From Palsa-461 sp040414865 (GTDB taxonomy: Bacteria; Actinomycetota; Acidimicrobiia; Acidimicrobiales; RAAP-2): a stretch of DNA of 15,274 nt. This document shows positions 1-6,217 of the stretch, piece by piece. Below the pieces are notes generated by a model that had not been told where the DNA came from, did not search any database, and was given only the letters and a program-made list of their open reading frames with translations. How positions within the stretch are numbered: the first letter of the stretch is position 1; the number at the start of each line of letters is the position of its first letter. A program made the position numbers and the translations under genes. The stretch spans positions 1 to 15,274 of the forward strand of contig JBEDUR010000211.1 in NCBI GenBank assembly GCA_040414865.1, written 5' to 3'.

Positions 1-1
1 A

Positions 2-1450
2 CTAGCCGATGGCGGACAGGACAGCTTCACGCTTGAGGCCAGGAACTGCGCCGGGGGTGGTCTGTCGCCGTCCAGTGGTGACGGCCGCGGCTGCTGCGCC
101 TACCGCGGAGAAGGCGACGCCCACCCAGATGGCGGCTTTGAAGCCGTGCACGAACGTCGCGGAGGACGTGTACATGCCGGGGCGAGCGAAGACTGAGGCG
201 AGCACGGCAACCCCGAACACCCCGCCGAGTTCTCGTAGGGCGCTGTTGGCGCCCGATGCGACGCCGGCCTGTGCCAAGGGCACTGAACCCATGACGGCGG
301 CGGCCACGGTGGGAAAGCAGAACGAGGTACCGACCCCGGCCACGGTGAAGGCCAGGCCCAGGTCGAGGTAGGTGATGTGGGTTGTGGCGATGGCGGCGGT
401 CCAAGCCAAGCCGCTGGCTTGGAGGGCCAGACCGAGCACCATGAACGGGCGGTTGCCGTACCGGGCGGCCAAAGCTCCCGCTAGGGGGGCGATGACGACC
501 GGGGGTGCCGTCCAGGGCAGCAGGCGAAGACCGGCTTCCAGGGGGCTGTAGCCGAGGGCGGTTTGCAGGAGCTGGGACATCAAGAACAGGGCTCCGAAGA
601 GGCCGGCGTACATGAAGAAGCTGACCGCGTTGGCAGCGGTGAAGGTCCGAAGGCGGAAAAGCGCGAGGGGCAACAGGGGGGTTTCGGCCCGACGCTCCCA
701 GGCCGCGAACAGCGCCACGCCGACCGCCCCGATGGCCAGGGCACTGATGACTTCGCTGCTGGTCCAGCCGGTGGTGCCGGCTCGCACGAAGCCCCACGTC
801 AGGCCCAGCGCCCCCACCCCGGCAAGGCCGACCCCAGGCAAATCGAGATGGGAGTTGGGCCCGAAGCTCTCTTCCAGGTGGTGCAGGGCCAGCGGGACCA
901 CGACCGCTCCCACGGGCACATTGAGCCAGAACATCCAGTGCCAGCTGAGCCCGGCCACCACCGCGCCGCCGACGAGCGGGCCGGCAGCCACCGCGAACCC
1001 AACGATCCCGCCCCAAATGCCGATGGCCGTCGCCCGCTTCTCGGCCGAAAATGCTTCGGTGATCAGAGTCAACGACAGCGGCATCACAATCGCCGCGCCG
1101 CCGCCTTGAAGTACCCGGGCGAAGACCAGCATCCCTACCGTCCCCGAGGTCGCCGACAAGGCGGAGGCGACACTGAACAGTGTGAGCCCCAAGACGAACA
1201 TCCTCTTGCGCCCGAACCGGTCGCCGAGGGCGGCGCCGGTGAGAAGCAGACAGGCGAAGGACAGGTTGTAGGCGTTGACCGTCCACTCCAGGCCGCTAAG
1301 ACCGGCGTGCAGGTCAACCCGCAGCACCGGAAGGGCCGTGGTCACCACCAGAGTGTCCAAGGCAGTCATGAACACCCCGAGTGAGGCCAGGACCAGCGTG
1401 ACCGCCGGGCGTGTCTTCCTCAGAGGGGAAACAGAAGCGCTGTGGGACAT
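2..1450 (-). CDS. MFS multidrug efflux transporter, DHA2 (EmrB/QacA) type
   Basis: This is a complete 482-residue inner-membrane protein, the usual length for 14-helix proton-driven drug exporters of the DHA2 family. Visible family motifs are motif D1 LDTLVVTTALP (31-41), motif A GDRFGRKRM (76-84), motif B ARVLQGGGAA (111-120), and motif C with GPLVGGAVVAG followed by SWHWMFWLNVP (about 157-179). Hydrophobic segments continue to about residue 455, and the tail is short and polar. Family knowledge says such pumps expel hydrophobic or cationic drugs; the substrate cannot be read from the sequence. The ATG start is fixed by an unusually strong ribosome binding site. The gene diverges from the YCII/ECF sigma operon across a 607-base gap, and its upstream region carries the same promoter-like element as that operon, so joint control is inferred. 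The stop codon lies at the window edge, so any downstream partner is out of view. Confidence 0.93.
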   Translation of the reverse strand: MSHSASVSPLRKTRPAVTLVLASLGVFMTALDTLVVTTALPVLRVDLHAGLSGLEWTVNAYNLSFACLLLTGAALGDRFGRKRMFVLGLTLFSVASALSATSGTVGMLVFARVLQGGGAAIVMPLSLTLITEAFSAEKRATAIGIWGGIVGFAVAAGPLVGGAVVAGLSWHWMFWLNVPVGAVVVPLALHHLEESFGPNSHLDLPGVGLAGVGALGLTWGFVRAGTTGWTSSEVISALAIGAVGVALFAAWERRAETPLLPLALFRLRTFTAANAVSFFMYAGLFGALFLMSQLLQTALGYSPLEAGLRLLPWTAPPVVIAPLAGALAARYGNRPFMVLGLALQASGLAWTAAIATTHITYLDLGLAFTVAGVGTSFCFPTVAAAVMGSVPLAQAGVASGANSALRELGGVFGVAVLASVFARPGMYTSSATFVHGFKAAIWVGVAFSAVGAAAAAVTTGRRQTTPGAVPGLKREAVLSAIG

Positions 1451-1452
1451 CA

Positions 1453-1462
1453 GATCACCTCC
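1453..1462 (-). promoter_or_regulatory. Very strong ribosome binding site of the efflux gene
   Basis: On the minus strand the ten bases GGAGGTGATC, followed by TG and the ATG, match the complement of the 16S rRNA 3' tail without a gap. GGAGG sits seven bases before the ATG. This is the longest such match seen in the window and settles the start of the efflux gene. Confidence 0.8.
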
Positions 1463-1473
1463 AACGTCGTTGG
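1461..1473. promoter_or_regulatory. 13-base perfect palindrome in the efflux gene leader
   Basis: CCAACG-T-CGTTGG is a perfect inverted repeat around one central base. It lies in the predicted 5' leader of the efflux gene, and its edge overlaps the first two bases of the Shine-Dalgarno sequence. A one-base centre cannot form an RNA hairpin loop without opening pairs, so a protein operator (for example for a TetR- or MarR-type repressor) is more plausible than an attenuator. No such repressor is encoded in the window, and a chance palindrome is possible. Confidence 0.35.
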
Positions 1474-1506
1474 GGTCGTCCGTTCTGGACTGGTCACCCT
1501 GGACTC

Positions 1507-1533
1507 GACGTGCCGTTCGATACCGAATCGACA
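1507..1533 (-). promoter_or_regulatory. Putative ECF42-type promoter of the efflux gene
   Basis: Read on the minus strand, TGTCGA (1533-1528) is followed after exactly 17 bases by CGTC (1510-1507). The predicted transcript would start near 1500 and carry a leader of about 50 bases before the ATG at 1450. The same two boxes with the same spacing lie before the YCII/sigma operon. As I recall it, the published ECF42 signature is TGTCGA at -35 and a CGA/TC-type -10. The boxes are seen in the sequence; recognition by the neighbouring sigma factor is inferred. Confidence 0.6.
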
Positions 1534-1983
1534 GCCCAACCGAAGAATCCGACCGGACTGGGCAGCCGGCACCCGGGGGCCCTCCTTGCCATTGGTGTCG
1601 GGGTCGGATTTCGATCAGCGACAGGTGCGCCGAGAAGGAGGCGATGGTGACGGCTGGGCGGTTACGTCTTTGGGTTCCAGGCGTCGCCTAAGCGGACACA
1701 CGGTGCACAAGAGGCTGGGCGGGCCTCGGTTCGAGAGATCGGGGTCCTCGATCGACAACGGCAATCGCTTCGACTGGGCACACCTGCTCGGAGCGAAGCC
1801 ACAGAAGGAGCCAGCAGGTAGATAACGGTCGAATTCCGGCGGCCGCTCCCAGCCGGATGTCCGCCGAAGAGACGGGCATTCAGGTCGCCACAGCCTTCGG
1901 TCTCGGACGTCAGCAGGTCACGGGCGGTTCCGGTCGAATCGGAGGGCGTTTCCAACCGTCAGATGCAAAAATTCGTCCTGAGA
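1534..1983. other. Intergenic DNA with no recognised gene
   Basis: These 450 bases separate the two divergent promoter-like elements. Short open frames exist on both strands, but none has a good ribosome binding site, a recognisable domain or the strong third-position GC bias of the neighbouring genes. Leucine- and arginine-rich frames on the minus strand (about 1662-1955) look like chance translations. A decayed gene cannot be excluded, but nothing identifiable remains. A lone TGTCGA on the minus strand (1757-1752) lacks a matching -10 box. Confidence 0.6.
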
Positions 1984-2010
1984 TGTCGATCCGTCGTGGC
2001 GGCGTGCGTC
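1984..2010 (+). promoter_or_regulatory. Putative autoregulated ECF42-type promoter of the YCII-sigma operon
   Basis: TGTCGA (1984-1989) and CGTC (2007-2010) are separated by exactly 17 bases. This matches the element before the divergent efflux gene box for box, while the spacer sequences differ. The inferred transcription start near 2016 gives a leader of about 40 bases. ECF42 sigma factors are known to drive promoters of linked DGPF/YCII genes through a TGTCGA -35 box, which makes positive autoregulation likely. Confidence 0.65.
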
Positions 2011-2045
2011 GGTAAGGGTGGAAGCGCCGACAGGCGCCCAACAGA

Positions 2046-2051
2046 GAGGAG
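2046..2051 (+). promoter_or_regulatory. Ribosome binding site of the YCII-domain gene
   Basis: GAGGAG lies six bases before the ATG at 2058 and supports that start. The downstream sigma gene has no such site of its own. Confidence 0.7.
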
Positions 2052-2057
2052 CCGCAC

Positions 2058-2405
2058 ATGCCCGAGTACCTCGTGTTGATCTACGAAGACGAAAGTCGTT
2101 GGGAGAACGCTGACCCTGACCAGTTCGACAAGATCATGGCCGGCCATCAGGCGTTCGGTGAGAAGCACAGCAAGTCGCTACGGGGAGGCAACGCCCTGCA
2201 GCCGACGGCCAGCGCAACATCCATCCGCGCCGAGGGATCTGGCAGCTTCACTGTCACCGACGGTGCCTTCGCTGAGACCAAAGAAGCTCTCGGCGGCTAC
2301 TACCTCATAGAGGCAGCCGATCTCGACGAAGCGTTGCGGATGGCCAAGGACGTTCCTGCTCCCTTCGGCGGGGTCGAAGTCCGCCCGATCCGCGTCTTCG
2401 ACTGA
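2058..2405 (+). CDS. YCII/DGPF-domain protein linked to an ECF42 sigma factor
   Basis: This is a small soluble protein of 115 residues, the usual size for the family. It opens with MPEYLVLIYED, the typical first strand of the ferredoxin-like YCII fold. It carries the hallmark stretch TDGAFAETKEALGGYYLIEA (67-86) and ends with EVRPIRVFD. In most relatives the signature reads DGPF; here the proline is alanine (68-71). The biochemical role of these proteins is not settled. They are repeatedly found beside ECF42 sigma genes and are thought to be part of, or targets of, that signalling route. The stop codon is separated by one base from the sigma gene start, so the two are almost certainly co-transcribed and translationally coupled. 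Confidence 0.9.
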   Translation: MPEYLVLIYEDESRWENADPDQFDKIMAGHQAFGEKHSKSLRGGNALQPTASATSIRAEGSGSFTVTDGAFAETKEALGGYYLIEAADLDEALRMAKDVPAPFGGVEVRPIRVFD

Positions 2406-2406
2406 G

Positions 2407-3711
2407 ATGGCCCGGGCGGCCCGGGCGTCGGTAGAGGCGGCCGTCGCCGACGCCCATCGCCGCGAGTGGGCCTTCGTTCTTGCCGCCACGTTGCGAGTCA
2501 CCGGCGACATCGATCTGGCCGAAGAGTGCGTCCAAGACGCCTATGCGAAAGCCCTGACCGCCTGGTCGAACGGCACTATCCCTCGCTCACCAGGAGCGTG
2601 GCTGACCACCGTGGCCCGTCATCGGGCGCTCGACCTCTTGCGCCACCGCCAAACGCAAAAGAGCAGGCTGCCACTGCTCGCCGAACCAGGCAGCACCGAA
2701 GCCGACGCAGTGGAGGCCACCGTCGAGGCCGACCTCACCGAGATACCCGACGACCGCCTTCGGCTGATCTTCACCTGCTGCCACCCCGCCATCGACCCGG
2801 ACGCCCGGGTGGCCCTCACCCTCCGGCTTCTTTGCGGGCTCACCACCGCCGAAGTCGCCCGCGCTTTCCTGGTATCGGAGCCGACTATGGCCGCCCGCAT
2901 AACCCGCGCCAAGAAGAAGATCGCCGCCGCCCACATTCCCTACCAGGTGCCCGTGCCAGCTGAGCTGCCGGAGCGGGTCGAGGCAGTGCTTGACGTCGTC
3001 CACCTGCTCTTCACCACCGGACACACCGCCCCTGATGGCGCTGACCTCGTCCGGCGTGACCTGGTCGAGAGATCAATCGACCTGATCCGCATGCTCGTCC
3101 GTCTCCTCCCCGACGACCCGGACGTCGCCGGACTCATGGCGCTGATTCTTCTCACCGACGCCCGCCGCCCCAGCCGTGTCGACGCGGATGGCCGCATGGT
3201 GGTACTCGCCGACCAGGACCGGAGCGGCTGGGACCACTCTGCGATCAGCGAAGGGATCGCCCTGGTCCGCCGGGCGCTGCGACGACGCCCATCCAGCCGC
3301 TATTGCCTCATGGCCGCCATTGCCGCCGTGCACGCGGAGGCACCCACCTTCGAAGCCACCGACTGGTCAGAGATCCTCGCTCTCTACGACCTGCTGATCC
3401 AAATCTGGCCATCACCGGTCGTTGCCCTCAACAGAGCCGTCGCCGTCGGATTCGCCCAAGGCCCAGAAGATGGTCTCGCCGCCCTCGACTCCCTCGCCAC
3501 CGAACCGACCCTCGCTACCTACAGTTACCTGCCGGCGGCCAGAGCCGACTTCCTGCGCCGCCTGGGCAGAACAGCCGACGCCCGGCTCGCCTACCAAAGA
3601 GCCTTCCTGCTCACGAACAACGACGTCGAGCGCGGCTACCTGAGCCGGCGACTGAACGAGCTCGACAATGGAGCTGGCAGCGAGGCGGCTCCAGAAGACA
3701 CATCTCCATGA
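2407..3711 (+). CDS. ECF sigma factor of the ECF42 type with C-terminal extension
   Basis: This is a 434-residue RNA polymerase sigma factor, about twice the length of a plain ECF sigma. Region sigma2 lies at about 11-82 (GDIDLAEECVQDAYAKALTAW, then GAWLTTVARHRALDLLR). The signature PDDRLRLIFTCCHPAI follows at 114-129, and the sigma4 helix-turn-helix at about 131-176 (TTAEVARAFLVSEPTMAARI). From about 185 to 415 comes the helical, TPR-like extension typical of the group, with LDVVHLLFTTGH (195-206), ATDWSEILALYDLL (317-330) and PSPVVALNRAVAVG (335-348). Such sigmas usually have no anti-sigma gene beside them, and none is seen here; the extension is thought to control activity. The ATG has no Shine-Dalgarno sequence and sits one base after the YCII stop, which suggests coupled translation. 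Likely targets are its own operon and the divergent pump. The inducing signal is unknown. Confidence 0.93.
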   Translation: MARAARASVEAAVADAHRREWAFVLAATLRVTGDIDLAEECVQDAYAKALTAWSNGTIPRSPGAWLTTVARHRALDLLRHRQTQKSRLPLLAEPGSTEADAVEATVEADLTEIPDDRLRLIFTCCHPAIDPDARVALTLRLLCGLTTAEVARAFLVSEPTMAARITRAKKKIAAAHIPYQVPVPAELPERVEAVLDVVHLLFTTGHTAPDGADLVRRDLVERSIDLIRMLVRLLPDDPDVAGLMALILLTDARRPSRVDADGRMVVLADQDRSGWDHSAISEGIALVRRALRRRPSSRYCLMAAIAAVHAEAPTFEATDWSEILALYDLLIQIWPSPVVALNRAVAVGFAQGPEDGLAALDSLATEPTLATYSYLPAARADFLRRLGRTADARLAYQRAFLLTNNDVERGYLSRRLNELDNGAGSEAAPEDTSP

Positions 3712-3858
3712 AGGACGCCTTCGGCTGCTCCTCCTGAGTCGGAGCCTCGCGCACGACATCTACGGAGACGGGCGCCGCCCTTGGCGAGACACGGATGATC
3801 CCGCAGCACTGATCCATGAGACGAGGACGGCGGTGCAAGGACGTTTGCAAATGTCTGC

Positions 3859-3887
3859 AAAAACTGACCGCCGCGTTCCGCTCGGGT
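3859..3887 (-). terminator. Possible terminator of tRNA-Tyr
   Basis: On the minus strand, starting 11 bases after the CCA end, an imperfect GC-rich inverted repeat (ACC...GCG-GAA-CGC...GGT, with a 3x3 internal mismatch) is followed by TCAG and five T residues (3863-3859). The stem is weak, so this is only a candidate. Confidence 0.3.
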
Positions 3888-3897
3888 CAACCGCACC

Positions 3898-3982
3898 TGG
3901 TGGGCCGGGAGGGATTCGAACCCCCGTAGGCTGCGCCGGCAGATTTACAGTCTGCTTCCTTTGGCCACTCGGACACCGACCC
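3898..3982 (-). tRNA. tRNA-Tyr: tRNA-Tyr (anticodon GTA)
   Basis: The minus strand folds as a class II tRNA of 85 nucleotides including an encoded CCA (3898-3900). The acceptor stem GGGTCGG (3982-3976) pairs with CCGGCCC (3908-3902), with one T-G pair and discriminator A at 3901. The anticodon arm is GCAGA-CTGTAAA-TCTGC (3955-3939), with anticodon GTA at 3948-3946. The T arm carries the standard GGTTCGAATCC. The long variable arm is normal for bacterial tRNA-Tyr. The gene lies head to head with yajQ, and its 3' end faces the sigma/efflux module. Confidence 0.96.
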
Positions 3983-4024
3983 GGTACGAGGCTAGCCAAC
4001 GGCGACCGACAGGGATTCGGGCGG

Positions 4025-4030
4025 TACCAT
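4025..4030 (+). promoter_or_regulatory. Candidate -10 box for a leaderless yajQ transcript
   Basis: TACCAT fits the TANNNT pattern and is followed by exactly seven bases and then the ATG of yajQ, the spacing expected if transcription starts at the A of the start codon. The gene has no real Shine-Dalgarno sequence. No good -35 box is visible. Confidence 0.4.
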
Positions 4031-4037
4031 CGAGTGG

Positions 4038-4526
4038 ATGCCTACGTTCGACATCGTCTCCGAGGTCGACATGCAGGAGGTCCGCAACGCCACGGACCAG
4101 GCGAACCGGGAGGCGGCCACCCGCTTCGACTTCAAGAACACCGACTCGAACATCGAGCTCTCCGAGCACGAGCTCGTGCTCCGGTCCTCGACTGAGGACC
4201 GGCTTCGGGCGCTGCGCCAGGTGCTCGAGGAGAAGATGGTGAAGCGCCAGGTGTCCCTGAAGGCGCTGGACCCGGCCAAGGTCGAGGAGGCGTCGCGCGG
4301 GACCGCGCGTCAGCGGATCACCATCCGGGCGGGGATCTCGAGTGACCACGCCCGCGAACTCAACAAGTTCATCAAGGGCCTGGGGCTGAAGGGCGTGAGC
4401 TCGCAGACCCAAGGTGCCCAACTCCGGGTCTCGGGGAAGAAGCGCGACGACCTCCAGGCGGTGATCTCGGCCTGCAAGGAGCACGACTTCGGGATCCCCC
4501 TGCAGTTCAACAATTTCAGAGACTGA
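4038..4526 (+). CDS. yajQ: YajQ family nucleotide-binding protein
   Basis: This is a complete 162-residue cytoplasmic protein of the YajQ (UPF0234) family, whose members have two ferredoxin-like domains; some relatives bind cyclic di-GMP or nucleotides and act with transcription regulators. The N-terminus MPTFDIVSEVDMQEV, FDFKNTDSNIEL (30-41), QVSLKALDPAKVEEASRG (71-88), RVSGKKRDDLQAVI (130-143) and the C-terminus LQFNNFRD are all characteristic, and length and start match the family. Whether this copy binds cyclic di-GMP cannot be seen. It has no Shine-Dalgarno sequence and is probably translated from a leaderless message. Its stop codon directly abuts the stop codon of the convergent cobT gene with no base between. 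Confidence 0.95.
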   Translation: MPTFDIVSEVDMQEVRNATDQANREAATRFDFKNTDSNIELSEHELVLRSSTEDRLRALRQVLEEKMVKRQVSLKALDPAKVEEASRGTARQRITIRAGISSDHARELNKFIKGLGLKGVSSQTQGAQLRVSGKKRDDLQAVISACKEHDFGIPLQFNNFRD

Positions 4527-5591
4527 TCAGCCCGGTCCTTCGCTCACCCCGGCCGAGTCGAAGGTCGCCATCTCCGAAAGCACTCGGGCAGCCGACTGCA
4601 CGATCGGCAAGGCCAGGCAGGCGCCTGTCCCCTCCCCGAGACGCATCCCGAGATCGAGCACCGGCTCGAGGCCGAGGTGCTCGAGCGCGATGGTGGCGCC
4701 CGGCTCGGTCGACCGGTGCCCGGCCAGCAGGTAGCCGAGCGACTCGGGCGAAAGCGCCGTAGCCACGACCGCCGCCGCCAGGGCGATGACCCCGTCGAGG
4801 ATCACCGGGACCCCGGCCGCCGCACCGCCGACGATGTAGCCGGTCAGAGCGGCGATCTCCAGCCCGCCGATCGAGGACAGCAGCTCGAGGGGCCGGATGC
4901 GACCCTCGCGCCGGACCCGCTCGAGCGCGGCCGCGACGACCTGGACCTTCTTTGCCATTCGGGCGTCGTCGATCCCAGTGCCCCGCCCGGTGACCTCCTC
5001 GGCTCGCCGTCCGCACACGGCAGCGATGAGGGCGGCCGACGGGGTCGTGTTGCCGATCCCCATGTCCCCGGTGAGGAGGCACCGGACACCAGCCCCGGAC
5101 AGCTCGGCGGCGAGGGACGCGCCGATGTCCATGGCGGCTTCGGCCTCGGCCTCGCTCATCGCCGGGCCGACGGCCAGGTTGTCCGTGCCCGCTCGGAGCT
5201 TCGCCCGCCGGAGGCCACCGAGATCTTCAAGATCCTCGGCCACACCGACGTCCACCACCACCACGTCGGCGCCGGCCCGGGCGGCGAGCACGTTGACCGC
5301 CGCGCCCCCGGCGGCGAAGTTGGCCACCATCTGCGCGGTGACCGTCTGGGGCCACGGGGAGATCCCTTCGTCGAGCACGCCGTGGTCGCCGGCAAACACC
5401 ACGACCGTGGCTGGCTCGGGAATCGGTGGTGGGCAGCGCCGGGCGATGGCACTCAGCTGGACCCCGAGGTCCTCCAGACGGCCGAGGGCGCCCGGCGGCT
5501 TGGTCAGCCGGTCGTGGCGGGAACGGGCTTCGGCGGCCGCTGTGGCGTCGACGGGGCAGACGCGCTCGGCCGCATCACCGTGGAGCGACAT
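4527..5591 (-). CDS. cobT: Nicotinate-nucleotide--dimethylbenzimidazole phosphoribosyltransferase (CobT)
   Basis: This is a complete 354-residue enzyme of the usual length. It moves the phosphoribosyl group from nicotinate mononucleotide to 5,6-dimethylbenzimidazole, making the alpha-ribazole phosphate used for the lower ligand of cobalamin. Seen motifs are RLTKPPGALGRLE (28-40), FAGDHG (66-71), GDMGIGNTTPSAAL (175-188) and LDLGMRLGEGTGA (312-324), in which Glu320 corresponds to the catalytic glutamate of Salmonella CobT (Glu317). No other cobalamin genes are in the window, and no adenosylcobalamin riboswitch was recognised upstream. The ATG lies inside the end of the GtrA-family gene (17-base overlap) and lacks a Shine-Dalgarno sequence, so translation is probably coupled to that gene. 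Confidence 0.95.
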   Translation of the reverse strand: MSLHGDAAERVCPVDATAAAEARSRHDRLTKPPGALGRLEDLGVQLSAIARRCPPPIPEPATVVVFAGDHGVLDEGISPWPQTVTAQMVANFAAGGAAVNVLAARAGADVVVVDVGVAEDLEDLGGLRRAKLRAGTDNLAVGPAMSEAEAEAAMDIGASLAAELSGAGVRCLLTGDMGIGNTTPSAALIAAVCGRRAEEVTGRGTGIDDARMAKKVQVVAAALERVRREGRIRPLELLSSIGGLEIAALTGYIVGGAAAGVPVILDGVIALAAAVVATALSPESLGYLLAGHRSTEPGATIALEHLGLEPVLDLGMRLGEGTGACLALPIVQSAARVLSEMATFDSAGVSEGPG

Positions 5592-6099
5592 CGCCGGAGA
5601 TCTCGGCTGCCGGTTCCTCTTCGAGGTGCTCCTCGATCTCCTCGCGCAGGCCAGGAACGTGGAACAGACGGTTGAACACCATCAGCTTGGCCACCCAGAA
5701 AATGCCGAAGGAGATGATGTTGGCCGCCAACACGAGGATCGTCCGCTCGAGGTGGGAGTGGCCTTCGCCGACGTGGCGGGCGAACGTTGCTCCGACGATG
5801 GAAAAGGCGATCCCGAGCCCGGACATCACCCAGAACGGAATGACTTCACGCACCAGATGCGACCGTCCCGACTTGCCCCACGCCCAGTTGCGGTTGAGCC
5901 AATAGGAGGGGAAGGTCGCGACCACGTTGGCGAAGATGGTGCTCGGCACCTCGGTCCACAACCGGCCGACCCCATAGACAAGGAAGAGGACGGTGAACGA
6001 GACCCCGGTGGAGATCACCGAGACCATCGAGTAGCGCAGGAGCGTCTTGCCCTCCTTCGTGCCCAGCCACTGCACAAGGCGCTCGAGCCGTTCGGGCAT
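5575..6099 (-). CDS. GtrA-family four-helix membrane protein
   Basis: With the chosen ATG the protein has 174 residues, the normal size for GtrA-like proteins. They are thought to help move lipid-linked sugars across the membrane or to assist polyprenyl-glycosyltransferases. Four hydrophobic helices can be seen at about 19-44, 53-73, 86-108 and 119-142. The family signature PSYWLNRNWAWG lies between the second and third helices, and FGIFWVAKLMVFNRLF ends the fourth. The C-terminal tail is acidic (EEIEEHLEEEP). An in-frame GTG at 6171 would add 24 residues, but that stretch has poorer third-position GC, an AGA codon and no ribosome binding site, while a TAGAGT box sits seven bases before the ATG at 6099. 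The end overlaps cobT by 17 bases, so the two are probably one operon. No glycosyltransferase partner is adjacent. Confidence 0.85.
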   Translation of the reverse strand: MPERLERLVQWLGTKEGKTLLRYSMVSVISTGVSFTVLFLVYGVGRLWTEVPSTIFANVVATFPSYWLNRNWAWGKSGRSHLVREVIPFWVMSGLGIAFSIVGATFARHVGEGHSHLERTILVLAANIISFGIFWVAKLMVFNRLFHVPGLREEIEEHLEEEPAAEISGDVAPR

Positions 6100-6106
6100 T
6101 CCCTGC

Positions 6107-6112
6107 ACTCTA
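6107..6112 (-). promoter_or_regulatory. Candidate -10 box for a leaderless GtrA-cobT transcript
   Basis: TAGAGT on the minus strand is followed by seven bases and the ATG at 6099. This TANNNT-N7-ATG arrangement is typical of leaderless actinobacterial genes and favours the shorter start of the GtrA-family gene. No convincing -35 box was found. Confidence 0.4.
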
Positions 6113-6217
6113 ACCAGCTGCCCAGGCGTGACCCGGTCGTCGGGGCTGGCCGACTCGGGAAATTCCTCCACCTGACCGGCAGCAGGGCCGCACGATCCCG
6201 GTCTTCAGGCTGCCAAC

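Noticed and set aside
27..1286. Long arginine- and proline-rich open frame opposite in phase to the efflux gene.
   Set aside because: It is a by-product of high third-position GC on the efflux coding strand, with no domain or ribosome site.
1515..1533. Imperfect inverted repeat TCGAT-N5-ATCGA upstream of the efflux gene.
   Set aside because: It lies within the predicted promoter spacer and -35 box, is short, and is built from motifs common in this DNA; not strong enough to call an operator.
1752..1757. A third TGTCGA (minus strand) in the same gap.
   Set aside because: Seventeen bases downstream the sequence is TCGA rather than CGTC, and no gene start follows at a suitable distance.
1831..1846. 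EcoRI and NotI recognition sequences side by side, resembling a cloning adaptor.
   Set aside because: Both hexamer and octamer can occur by chance in GC-rich DNA, and the flanks show no vector or linker sequence.
3710..3780. Short inverted repeats after the sigma gene (GAAGG-ACG-CCTTC, GGGC-GCC-GCCC) as terminators.
   Set aside because: Stems are only four or five bases with no T tract, and one overlaps the stop codon; chance is sufficient.
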